Below, piece after piece: positions 1 through 7,535 of a stretch of 64,000 nt of DNA. Where the stretch lies: NCBI GenBank assembly GCA_905233425.1, contig CAJOEC010000026.1, positions 7,310-71,309 on the forward strand, written 5' to 3'. This DNA comes from an uncultured Prevotella sp. Lineage in GTDB: Bacteria > Bacteroidota > Bacteroidia > Bacteroidales > Bacteroidaceae. A program made the position numbers and the translations under genes. Under the pieces are notes generated by a model. That model was not told the DNA's origin. It ran no database searches and worked only from the letters and a program-made list of their open reading frames with translations. The first letter of the stretch is position 1. Every line of letters starts with the position of its first letter.

Positions 1-300
1 TACACGAATTACACGAATTACACGAATTACACGAATTACACGAATTACACGAATTACACGAATTACACGAATTACACGAATTACACGAATTACACGAATG
101 GCACGAATATATTATTATTTCACAAATTATTGGCTGCGCATAGACATGCACAGCATCATTCATGAAACTCGTGTAATTCGTGAGATTTGACATCATTAGT
201 GTAATTCGTGCAATTCGTTTAATTCGTGGTTAAAAAGAATATCGTGCAATTCGTGCAATTCGTTTAATTCGTGGTTAAAAAGAATATTGTCTGATTTGTG
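1..300. repeat. 9-bp tandem repeat and inverted partner units
   Basis: Positions 1 to about 98 are about eleven head-to-tail copies of the 9-mer tacacgaat. From about 168 to 300 the complementary unit (aattcgtg, in gtaattcgtg / gcaattcgtt) recurs, including a direct repeat of about 40 bp at 207-245 and 246-285 (gcaattcgtttaattcgtgg followed by ttaaaaagaatat). The two arms could pair over a loop of about 70 bp. No gene is visible here. Confidence 0.9.
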
Positions 301-301
301 G

Positions 302-1435
302 TCAATAGATTTTCTTCGTATAGCAGCGGCGGCGTTTCACCGTTTTCGGGTTCAGCGGTTTCCACTGGTTCAGCTCGCGTACGTTGTCTTCGAGCTGCGG
401 TCCCGTCTCGGCCCATTTTATTCCTAATTTATTATAAATAGGTATAAGGTCGTCGAAGAACATCGCGTTCACTCCCAGACCCTGATAGTCGGGGCGGACG
501 GCAATGAGGAGCATCTCGGCATGGTCGGCGCGGTTCCATTTCAGTCCGCCGAGCAGATGCCACCACCCCGTGGGCCATATTCTTCCTCCCGACTTCTGGA
601 ATGCCTCCACCATGCTCGTCATCGTTATAGCCACGCCCACCAGCTCGCCCTTGTCGTTCTCGATGATGGGCATGAGCTGCTTGTCGACCAAGCTGATGTA
701 CTGCTTCACGAAGTCGTCGATCTGGTTCTCTGTCAGCTCAGTATATCCAAACAGCGGACTGTAGGCGGCATTGAGAAGATGGAAAATCTTCTTGCCATAC
801 TCACTCTTTATTTCGTTGTTTGTGACTTTCTTCACATGAAGTCCTATTTGCTCCCGGCAATACTGTGCCACGCGGGCATACTTCGCCGGAACCTCCTTAG
901 GCACATCAACACGCACCTGAAGCCAGTCGGCCTCTTTCTCGAAGCCCAGCGCCTCCAAGTGACGGGGGTAGTATTCGTAGTTGTAGAGGGCGGTGACAGA
1001 GCCTGTGAGGTCGAAATCGTCTACGAGCATCCCCTCTTTGTCGAAGTCGGTGATGCCCATCGGCCCCTGTATTCGGTTCATGCCGCGCTCACGACCCCAC
1101 TGGGTCACCGCGTCGAGCAACGCACGCGACACCTCGGGGTCATCGATGAACTCTATGAACCCGAAGCGCACATTGCGCTTGTTCCATTTCTTGTTGGCAT
1201 GGTGGTTGATGATTCCCGCGATATGGCCCACAGGTACACCGTCGCGGTAGGCTATGAATGCCTGGATGTCGGTGAACTCCAATCCGGCATTGCGCCGTGG
1301 GTTGAACATGTCGCGCACGTCGCGCTCCAGGTCGGGAACAAATTGCGGGCATCCAGCATAGTGTCTACCCGCAAAATGGACGAAATCGTCCATCTCTTTT
1401 TCCGTTTCAACCATCTTGACACGCAATATGCTCAT
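302..1435 (-). CDS. GNAT-like N-acetyltransferase family protein (YghO-like)
   Basis: A 377-residue protein with a GNAT fold, recognisable mainly in its C-terminal third (AVRPDYQGLGVNAMFFDDL, the acetyl-CoA loop region, about residues 313-331). The middle has a GPMGITDFDKEGML block (about residues 124-137) that is shared with the paralogue at 9526-10692, as is the RRRCY ending. The substrate is unknown. Proteins of this length and block structure are common in Bacteroidetes and resemble E. coli YghO. The gene is divergent from parE. The start MSILRV is about 30 bases below a TAATTTTG promoter box at 1468-1475, which fits. Confidence 0.75.
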   Translation of the reverse strand: MSILRVKMVETEKEMDDFVHFAGRHYAGCPQFVPDLERDVRDMFNPRRNAGLEFTDIQAFIAYRDGVPVGHIAGIINHHANKKWNKRNVRFGFIEFIDDPEVSRALLDAVTQWGRERGMNRIQGPMGITDFDKEGMLVDDFDLTGSVTALYNYEYYPRHLEALGFEKEADWLQVRVDVPKEVPAKYARVAQYCREQIGLHVKKVTNNEIKSEYGKKIFHLLNAAYSPLFGYTELTENQIDDFVKQYISLVDKQLMPIIENDKGELVGVAITMTSMVEAFQKSGGRIWPTGWWHLLGGLKWNRADHAEMLLIAVRPDYQGLGVNAMFFDDLIPIYNKLGIKWAETGPQLEDNVRELNQWKPLNPKTVKRRRCYTKKIY

Positions 1436-1467
1436 ACTTTTCTGTGGCTATTAGCTCATTTAGGCGG

Positions 1468-1475
1468 CAAAATTA
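1468..1475 (-). promoter_or_regulatory. Promoter -7 box for the GNAT-like gene
   Basis: On the minus strand this reads TAATTTTG, matching the Bacteroidetes -7 consensus TAnnTTTG. No clear -33 box at the right spacing was seen. Confidence 0.55.
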
Positions 1476-1587
1476 CACATATTTACGCAATTAATGCTGT
1501 CCTTTTAGGACAAAAAAACACTCTTTTTTACTTAACAACGTTTATTAACTATTTTGCGATGCTTTCTTCAAATTTTGTCGTTGTTCG

Positions 1588-1619
1588 TTTGGCTGTTAGT
1601 TTTTTTTTTTGTACTTTTG
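1588..1619 (+). promoter_or_regulatory. Promoter of parE
   Basis: TTTG at 1588-1591, a 20-base spacer, then TACTTTTG at 1612-1619. This is a full match to the Bacteroidetes TTTG-N19-21-TAnnTTTG promoter. Transcription would begin near 1625, giving a leader of about 50 bases before the ATG at 1677. Confidence 0.8.
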
Positions 1620-1676
1620 CACCGTCCAAGTAGCCGACGCCATTCCTACGTCGCTACCTAAAACGTAAATAATACT

Positions 1677-2966
1677 ATGGAAGAAGAGAACATATTCAGC
1701 GCGCAGTCGCAGCAGCCCGTCGACTACAACGACGACAACATCCGCACTTTGTCGGGCATTGAGCACATCCGCCTCCGCCCCGGCATGTACATAGGCCGCC
1801 TCGGCGACGGCTCGCTGGCCGAGGACGGCATCTACGTCCTGCTGAAGGAGGTTATTGACAATTCGATTGACGAGTTCAAGATGAAAGCCGGCGACCGCAT
1901 TGAGGTGAACGTCGACGAGCAGTTGCGTGTCTCTGTGCGCGACTATGGCCGCGGCATCCCCCAGGGCAAGCTCATAGAGGCCGTCTCGGTGCTGAACACC
2001 GGCGGCAAGTACGACTCGAAGGCTTTCAAGAAGTCGATAGGACTGAACGGCGTCGGTGTGAAGGCGGTGAATGCGCTGAGCGCACACTTCGAGGTGGCCA
2101 GCTACCGCGACGGCAAGGTGCGACGCGCCGTCTTCGAGAAAGGCAAGCTCGTGAGCGACACCACCGAGGACACGCAGGACGAGAACGGGACGTACATCTT
2201 CTTCGAGCCTGACACCGACCCTACGCTCTTCCCCAACTACCGCTTCCACGACGACATTGTGGAGACGATGCTGCGCAACTACACCTACCTGAACACAGGG
2301 CTGGCCGTGATGTACAACGGACGCCGCATACTCTCGCGCCGAGGACTGGAGGACCTGCTGAAGGACCGCATGAGCGCCGACGCCCTCTATCCCATCATCC
2401 ACCTGCAGGGCGAGGACATAGAGATTGCCTTCACCCATGCCAACCAGTATGGCGAGGAGTACTACAGCTTCGTCAACGGACAGCACACCACCCAGGGAGG
2501 CACCCACCAGAGCGCGTTCAAGGAGCATATTGCCCGCACCATCAAGGACTTCTACCAGAAGAACTTCGAGTATGTGGACATACGCGCCGGCATCGTCGCC
2601 GCCATAGCCCTGAACGTTGAGGAACCGGTATTCGAGAGCCAGACAAAGATAAAACTCGGCTCGACGAACATGGCTCCCGCCACCCCCGAGAACCCGCAGC
2701 CCGTCTCTATAAATAAATATGTGGGCGACTTTATCAAGCTGGAGGTGGACAACTATCTGCACAAGAACAGCGACGTGGCCGACGCCATGCTGCAGAAGAT
2801 ACAGGAGAGCGAGAAGGAGCGCAAGGCCATGGCCGGAGTGACGAAGCTGGCACGCGAGCGTGCGAAGAAGGCCAACCTGCACAACCGCAAGCTGCGCGAC
2901 TGTCGTGCATATTCATCACCGAGGGCGACTCGGCCAGCGGAAGCATTACCAAGAGCCGTGACGTAA
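1677..2966 (+). CDS. parE: DNA topoisomerase IV subunit B, N-terminal fragment (broken gene)
   Basis: Encodes the GHKL ATPase and transducer part of a type IIA topoisomerase B subunit. Visible are RLRPGMYIG near residue 32, [10 protein letters not shown] (ATP/Mg site), DYGRGIP and the glycine-rich lid [14 protein letters not shown]. The chain is normal up to NRKLRDCR at 2904-2906, then changes frame and stops after about 20 unrelated residues. The Toprim motif EGDSASGS continues in another frame from 2909. The residues normally found between DCR and the Toprim start (about 15 in this family) are absent. The lesion is therefore an internal deletion of about 46 bp that is not a multiple of three, not a one-base slip. 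This may be real or an assembly fault, since the enzyme is normally essential. Confidence 0.92.
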   Translation: MEEENIFSAQSQQPVDYNDDNIRTLSGIEHIRLRPGMYIGRLGDGSLAEDGIYVLLKEVIDNSIDEFKMKAGDRIEVNVDEQLRVSVRDYGRGIPQGKLIEAVSVLNTGGKYDSKAFKKSIGLNGVGVKAVNALSAHFEVASYRDGKVRRAVFEKGKLVSDTTEDTQDENGTYIFFEPDTDPTLFPNYRFHDDIVETMLRNYTYLNTGLAVMYNGRRILSRRGLEDLLKDRMSADALYPIIHLQGEDIEIAFTHANQYGEEYYSFVNGQHTTQGGTHQSAFKEHIARTIKDFYQKNFEYVDIRAGIVAAIALNVEEPVFESQTKIKLGSTNMAPATPENPQPVSINKYVGDFIKLEVDNYLHKNSDVADAMLQKIQESEKERKAMAGVTKLARERAKKANLHNRKLRDCRAYSSPRATRPAEALPRAVT

Positions 2967-2977
2967 ACACACAGGCC

Positions 2978-3721
2978 GTGTTCTCATTGAGGGGAAAACC
3001 CCTGAACACCTTCGGGCTGACGAAAAAGGTGGTCTACGAGAACGAGGAGTTCAACCTGCTACAGGCGGCACTCGACATTGAGGACGGCATAGAGTCGCTG
3101 CGCTACAACAAGGTCATTGTGGCAACCGATGCCGATGTCGACGGCATGCACATACGTCTGCTCATCATCACCTTCTTCCTCCAGTTCTTCCCCGAACTCA
3201 TCCGCACCGGCCACGTCTACGTTCTGCAGACGCCGTTGTTCAGGGTGAGGAACAAGAAGAGCAAGATCAAAAAACGACCCACCCCCGAGAGACCCAACAG
3301 ACCCACCCCCCAGCCCCTCCCTGTAGGGAGGGGAGTAGATACTTCTGCTGTTGATAAATCTGATGCTAAAGGTAACTATTCCCCTCCCTCACAGGGAGGG
3401 GCCAGGGGTGGGTCTTCTTCTGACTACGTCGTCCGCTACTGCTACAGCGAGGAGGAGCGCCTGCAGGCTATCAGCGACCTGGGTCCCGACCCGGAGATCA
3501 CGCGGTTCAAGGGTCTCGGTGAGATTTCGCCCGAGGAGTTCGCCGGCTTCATAGGCCCCGACATACGGCTGGAGCAGGTGACGCTGCACAAGACCGACCA
3601 GGTGCAGAAACTCTTAGAGTACTACATGGGCAAGAACACCATGGAGCGCCAGAACTTCATCATCGACAATCTTGTCATCGAGGAAGACCGCCCGGAGGAG
3701 GATGACGCCTCGAACCAGTAA
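2978..3721 (+). CDS. parE: DNA topoisomerase IV subunit B, C-terminal (Toprim) fragment
   Basis: The remainder of parE, in the frame that opens at 2909 with [12 protein letters not shown]. The listed start is a GTG that would not be used in the intact gene. It holds LRGKPLN, the Toprim Mg-binding DADVDGMHI and the conserved ending [21 protein letters not shown]. About residues 101-148 (3277-3420) are a foreign Pro/Gly-rich insert, [15 protein letters not shown] through [13 protein letters not shown], lying between the end of the Toprim region (LFRVRNK) and [12 protein letters not shown]. In relatives these two segments are separated by only a few residues. The insert keeps the frame. Confidence 0.9.
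   Translation: MFSLRGKPLNTFGLTKKVVYENEEFNLLQAALDIEDGIESLRYNKVIVATDADVDGMHIRLLIITFFLQFFPELIRTGHVYVLQTPLFRVRNKKSKIKKRPTPERPNRPTPQPLPVGRGVDTSAVDKSDAKGNYSPPSQGGARGGSSSDYVVRYCYSEEERLQAISDLGPDPEITRFKGLGEISPEEFAGFIGPDIRLEQVTLHKTDQVQKLLEYYMGKNTMERQNFIIDNLVIEEDRPEEDDASNQ
3277..3420. repeat. In-frame palindromic repeat element (PLPxGRG/SPPSQGG family), copy 1
   Basis: Two hairpin-forming arms (cctccctgtagggagggg and cccctccctcacagggaggg) separated by about 40 bp and bounded by acccaccccc and ggggtgggtc, so the element as a whole is an inverted repeat. Related copies lie at 35378-35487, 36487-36590, 38758-38850 and, as a single arm, 44391-44425. Here it is read in frame inside parE. Confidence 0.85.
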
Positions 3722-3777
3722 CGACAGACTAATTGTTGCCCGGCGTATCCGAGTGGATACACGACAGAAAAGATTTT

Positions 3778-4074
3778 ATGGAAAGAGACCGTTACATTCC
3801 ACAGCCTATTGACACCAGTGACATTGAGTTGCCAGAAGAATTGTTGCAGCTTGCAGACTATATTTCCAAGAACGTGCATGAGGTGTGGGCTGAGACGCGG
3901 ATAAAGCAAGGATGGACATGGGGCGAGGTGCGCGACGACAGCCTGAAAAAGCACCCGTGTCTCATTCCCTACGAGGAGCTGACGGAAGAGGAGAAGCTGT
4001 TTGACCACAATACGGCCATCGGCACGCTGAAGCTGATAATGAAACTGGGATTCAGGATTTCTCCCGACAAATAA
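3778..4074 (+). CDS. RyR-domain protein
   Basis: About 98 residues from the ATG at 3778 (MERDRYIPQPIDTSD). An upstream in-frame ATG at 3733 gives 113 residues but adds nothing conserved. The body matches the RyR repeat named after ryanodine receptors: a WAETRIKQGWTWGEVRDD core, then HPCLIPYEELTEEEK and DHNTAIGTLKLIMKLGF. Bacterial RyR domain proteins occur alone in many Bacteroidetes; their ligand is not established. It lies about 55 bases after parE and may be co-transcribed. Confidence 0.8.
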   Translation: MERDRYIPQPIDTSDIELPEELLQLADYISKNVHEVWAETRIKQGWTWGEVRDDSLKKHPCLIPYEELTEEEKLFDHNTAIGTLKLIMKLGFRISPDK

Positions 4075-4084
4075 TTATGGCAGC

Positions 4085-4310
4085 AAAGTAGGGACGCGAC
4101 GTGTCGCGTCCGCTCTGTTGATGCGAAGTGTCGCGTCCGCTCTGTTGACGCGACATGTCGCGTCCGCTCTGTTGATGCGAAGTGTCGCGTCCGCTCTGTT
4201 GACGCGACATGTCGCGTCCGTTCTGTTAATGCGACGGGTCGCTTGTTTTCGGACGCGACACGTCGCTTGTTTTCGGACGCGACACGTCGCGTCCCTACTG
4301 TGGCCGGATA
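4085..4310. repeat. Array of gacgcgacatgtcgcgtc palindromes
   Basis: About eight imperfect copies of a perfect-palindrome core (acgcgacacgtcgcgt type) spaced by gctctgttgatg or ttgttttcg linkers. The array begins and ends with the stronger form gggacgcgac...gtccctac. The same core recurs at 30367-30383, 30652-30682, 31634-31685 and 55900-56052. No gene is seen in this gap. The long open frames here are only a consequence of the repeat. Confidence 0.85.
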
Positions 4311-4362
4311 TGGCTCCAGCCCCCCTCTGACATGACAAAATCAGCCCTCCGGGACGTCTAAT

Positions 4363-4500
4363 AGTTCGCGCCGGGCGAACTGTCAGTTCGCCCGGCGCGG
4401 ACTCAGAGTTCGCACGGCGCGAACTTTTTCAGACTCCCAAGCCGATTTTCGGACACATCCGCCATGGTGTCGGGCTGGCACGGGGCCTGCCCCTACACCG
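4363..4500. repeat. Two further palindromic repeats (gttcgcgccgggcgaac and ggctggcacggggcctgccc)
   Basis: 4363-4432 holds alternating gttcgcgccgggcgaac-type palindromes, also found at 55590-55676. 4470-4500 holds ggctggcacggggcctgccc followed by ctacac, also found at 44704-44736, 55028-55066, 55407-55437 and 55499-55529. They fill the space between the 3' ends of the RyR gene and the converging SNF2 helicase. Confidence 0.8.
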
Positions 4501-7273
4501 GGTAGATGAATGGCATGACGCTGTCGATGAGAGTCTGCTTGCGCTCCTGAAGAGTGAGGATTTGCTGTTCGAGGGTGTTCTCCGATACGAAACGGTAGAC
4601 GAAGACGGGGTTGTGCTGGCCAATGCGGTGGGCGCGGGCGATGGCCTGTTCCTCGGCAGCCTGGTTCCACCACGGGTCGAGCAGCATGACGTAGTCGGCG
4701 GCGGTGAGGTTGAGGCCCACTCCTCCGGCTTTCAGCGATATGAGGAAGAACTGGCAGTCGGCGGTCTGCATGAAATGGTCGATGACCTGTTCGCGGTCCT
4801 GTGTGCTTCCCGTAAGCATGTCGTAGGTCCATCCGCGGTACTTCATCTCCTCGCCCACACGCTCGAGCATCGAGACATATTCGCTGAAGAGCAGCACCTT
4901 GTGGCTTGTGCCGCGCAGGTTTTCCAGGTAGTCGAAGACGGTGGTCATCTTTCCTTCTCCGTTGGCGATGCGGCGCAGTCGCTGTATGGCCGAGAGGAGG
5001 TGGTACTTCAGTTCGCCCTCGATTTGCTTTCCTGTCTTGGTGGCTGCCAGGAGCTCGTTTCTGGCCTGTGACAGCTCCTCGGCATACTGGCTCACCTGTG
5101 CGTCGGTCATGGGGCATACTACCACCTCGTCCTGCCTTTCGGGGAGGTCGGTGAGCACCTCCTCCTTCGTGCGTTTCAGGAAATAGGGTGCTATGAGCTT
5201 TCGCAGCAGACGTGTGCGCTCCTCCTCCATCTGGCGGATGATGGGTGCAACGAAAGCCTGCTGGAAGTTCCTCTGGCTTCCCAAAAGCGGCGGGTTGAGC
5301 ACGTTCATGAGGCTCCACAGCTCCATGAGGTTGTTTTCCACAGGCGTGCCGCTGAGGGCCACACGGTGTTGGGCGTTGAGGCGGGTGACGGCGCGGTGCA
5401 CCTGCGATGTTGCGGTCTTGAACGTCTGGCTCTCGTCGAACACGACGATGCAGAATTGCTGCTCGGCCATATAGTCGATGTCGTTGACGAGTGTGCGGTA
5501 GGTGGTGAGCACCACGTCCCATTGCATCAATGCCTCGCGTTTCTCCTGTCGTGCGGCCGCCGTGCCGGTGTATGTGCACACGGTTAGCGACGGAGCGAAG
5601 CGCAACAGCTCGTTGCGCCAGTTGTGGACAACAGAGGCCGGGGCGACAACGAGCGAGGTGGGCCGCTGTAGTACAGTGGCATACGGGACTGAGGGGAAGG
5701 AGGAGGGGGTGTCGCCGCGCATTTCCTCTTCGGTGAAGAGGAGGCCTTGAGTGTGATCAGAACTATTAATTATTAACTGTTCACTATTCACTATTGACTG
5801 TTCACTCTTTGCCAAACTGTGGACTTTCATGAGCAGGGCGATGGTCTGGAGGGTTTTTCCAAGTCCCATCTCGTCGGAGAGGCAGCATCCCGTCTGATCC
5901 TGGAAATTGCGCCAGAGCCAGCGGAAGCCTTCGAGCTGGTAGGGGCGAAGCGTGGCGTTCATCCCCTCGGGCAGCTCCATGTCTTGTTCGCTGCTGTTCT
6001 TTTTCTGCGGAATGTCAATCTCTTCTTCCGTCAGCTGGCACCGGTGGCGTCGGAAAGCCCCGTTCTTCGCCGTTCCCACAAGCAGCAGACTGCTGTAGCG
6101 GCTGAGCCACTCTTCGGGAATGAGCAGCAGTTCGCCCGTTGGCAGCATGAACACCTGTTCGCCGCGAAGGATGGTGTCGCGGAGGTTGATGAACGGTATT
6201 CTTATGCGTCCCTCGTCGAGCACTATCGTGACATTGGTCTGCAGCCAGTCGCCATGCCAGGTGTCGGTCTGCTCTACGCTGAGCGGCCCTATATAATAAA
6301 TGTTGTCGGCGGGCTGCACAACGTCGAAGCCGCTTTTCTTGAGTTTCGGCCCGTTCTCGCGCAGCCATTCCACCATGGCCGACGTTGAGTCGAACCTGAG
6401 GTTGTATCTCTTACCGGCAATGGCGGTAAGTTTGTTCAGGTAGTGTTTTTCGCGCTTGCGGTCTCTCAGCTGTCGTGTGAAGCGGAACCCTCCGTCGTCG
6501 GTGGCCGTGAGAGTCACTTTTCCGTTGGCTGTGCTTTCGGGCAGGTAGTCGTTGTCGCCGTAGCGGAAATGCAGCGTCAGCAGCGGCCGTCCGTCCAAGG
6601 CTGTCTCGGCACAGAGGCGTGGCATGAGTTTTTCGCCCGTGTCGTCGATGTCGAAGCCTTCGGGCTCAATCTCGGCCTTCGTCACATTGCGCATGATGAA
6701 GCGGCGGAAATAGTCGTTCTCTACGTGGCGTGGAATCTCAACTGACGCTTTCTTTGTGAACGGGATGAGCAGCTTTCCGCTGAACCCCTCGCTGAGGGTC
6801 ATCAGTATCGAGTCCATGGCGAAGAGGCCTGGATTATGGCCTATGACGGTAAGGTTGTGGCTTGGAAGGTCATCGACCACCTTGTCGCCGATGCGCAATT
6901 TCAGTATGTAGCTTGTGCCTTGTTCGTGGCGGCTGAAGCACATCACCGGCATGACCGAGGCGGCAGCCATGAAATGCAGCTGGTCTTCGATATGGAGTGG
7001 CGATGTGTCTGTGGGTGCGTAGAGAATGGGAATGTCGAGCTGGTGTGCCTGGCGTATGGCTTTCAGCAGCCTCTCGTCGCAGGTGTGCTTCACGTGCTGG
7101 CACAGGGTCTCATTGTCGCTGGCCCAGAAATCGTCCATGCGGCGGAAGGTCTTCTTGTTGGCATAGCGCGTGTAGATGTTTCCCGGCTGAAGCTCCTCGC
7201 AGATATTGGCCAACTGTTGCAGTGGGTCGTCACTATCCATCCACTCAGGCTTCACCGCCGTCTTGGCATCCAT
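4493..7273 (-). CDS. SNF2-family DEAD/DEAH-box helicase (HepA-type)
   Basis: A large Swi2/Snf2 ATPase that would translocate on double-stranded DNA. With the start at 7273 (MDAKTAVKPEWMD) it has about 926 residues. A Bacteroidetes-type N-terminal region fills the first 430. The helicase core follows: motif I DEMGLGKT (about 467-474), motif II DESQ (about 613; usually DEAQ or DEAH), motif III SGTPVENNLMELWSL, and C-terminal LISLKAGGVGLNL and ARAHRIGQ. The frame remains open to an upstream ATG at 7414, but a consensus promoter on the same strand lies at 7392-7423, so that start would precede transcription. Between motifs I and Ia is an in-frame repeat insert, SEQSIVNSEQLIINSS (5761-5809). The partner is unknown. 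Confidence 0.88.
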   Translation of the reverse strand: MDAKTAVKPEWMDSDDPLQQLANICEELQPGNIYTRYANKKTFRRMDDFWASDNETLCQHVKHTCDERLLKAIRQAHQLDIPILYAPTDTSPLHIEDQLHFMAAASVMPVMCFSRHEQGTSYILKLRIGDKVVDDLPSHNLTVIGHNPGLFAMDSILMTLSEGFSGKLLIPFTKKASVEIPRHVENDYFRRFIMRNVTKAEIEPEGFDIDDTGEKLMPRLCAETALDGRPLLTLHFRYGDNDYLPESTANGKVTLTATDDGGFRFTRQLRDRKREKHYLNKLTAIAGKRYNLRFDSTSAMVEWLRENGPKLKKSGFDVVQPADNIYYIGPLSVEQTDTWHGDWLQTNVTIVLDEGRIRIPFINLRDTILRGEQVFMLPTGELLLIPEEWLSRYSSLLLVGTAKNGAFRRHRCQLTEEEIDIPQKKNSSEQDMELPEGMNATLRPYQLEGFRWLWRNFQDQTGCCLSDEMGLGKTLQTIALLMKVHSLAKSEQSIVNSEQLIINSSDHTQGLLFTEEEMRGDTPSSFPSVPYATVLQRPTSLVVAPASVVHNWRNELLRFAPSLTVCTYTGTAAARQEKREALMQWDVVLTTYRTLVNDIDYMAEQQFCIVVFDESQTFKTATSQVHRAVTRLNAQHRVALSGTPVENNLMELWSLMNVLNPPLLGSQRNFQQAFVAPIIRQMEEERTRLLRKLIAPYFLKRTKEEVLTDLPERQDEVVVCPMTDAQVSQYAEELSQARNELLAATKTGKQIEGELKYHLLSAIQRLRRIANGEGKMTTVFDYLENLRGTSHKVLLFSEYVSMLERVGEEMKYRGWTYDMLTGSTQDREQVIDHFMQTADCQFFLISLKAGGVGLNLTAADYVMLLDPWWNQAAEEQAIARAHRIGQHNPVFVYRFVSENTLEQQILTLQERKQTLIDSVMPFIYPV
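5756..5812. repeat. In-frame attaactgttcactattcac-type repeat in helicase gene
   Basis: A tandem series of ttcactatt/gactgttcac units encodes SEQSIVNSEQLIINSS, just after motif I of the SNF2 helicase. Relatives of the family usually have only a short loop there. It resembles other repeat tracts in this window (13028-13095, 58845-58935). Confidence 0.7.
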
Positions 7274-7391
7274 ATACCGGCCAAGGGCGGCCACGCGCCT
7301 AAGCTCTGCACCAACGATTCCCCAGTGATTTTGGGGCCGCAGAATGAGTATAATAGCTGACTGTGAGGCCACTGAAAATAGTTTTTGGTTG

Positions 7392-7423
7392 CAAAAGTAA
7401 CAATAATTAGGCAAAATGACAAA
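7392..7423 (-). promoter_or_regulatory. Promoter of the SNF2 helicase gene
   Basis: On the minus strand: TTTG (7423-7420), a 20-base spacer, then TACTTTTG (7399-7392). It fixes the start of the helicase downstream of about 7385 and so rules out the ATG at 7414. Confidence 0.75.
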
Positions 7424-7463
7424 AAAAGAAACAGAAAAGTTAGGCTAAGTCACAAAAAAATAG

Positions 7464-7471
7464 TAACTTTG
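7464..7471 (+). promoter_or_regulatory. gyrB promoter -7 box
   Basis: TAACTTTG followed by caccc. No good -33 box. Transcription would begin near 7478, about 58 bases before the gyrB ATG. Confidence 0.6.
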
Positions 7472-7535
7472 CACCCTAAAACAGCAAAAATAGGTATAAA
7501 AACTTGATATCAAGACAGTAAGACACAAATATTTC

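Noticed and set aside
1..300. Possible CRISPR-like array of short repeats
   Set aside because: The units are 9 bp and contiguous, with no spacers. The same applies to the arrays at 4085-4310 and 55900-56052.
1860..2882. Long open frames antisense to parE, gyrB and other genes
   Set aside because: They are shadows of GC-biased coding sequence in the true frame and lack known domains.
4075..4338. 87-codon frame in the gacgcgac array
   Set aside because: A low-complexity product of the repeat, open in both strands.
7273..7414. Longer start of the SNF2 helicase at 7414
   Set aside because: A full promoter on the same strand lies at 7392-7423, so the ATG would be upstream of the transcript start.
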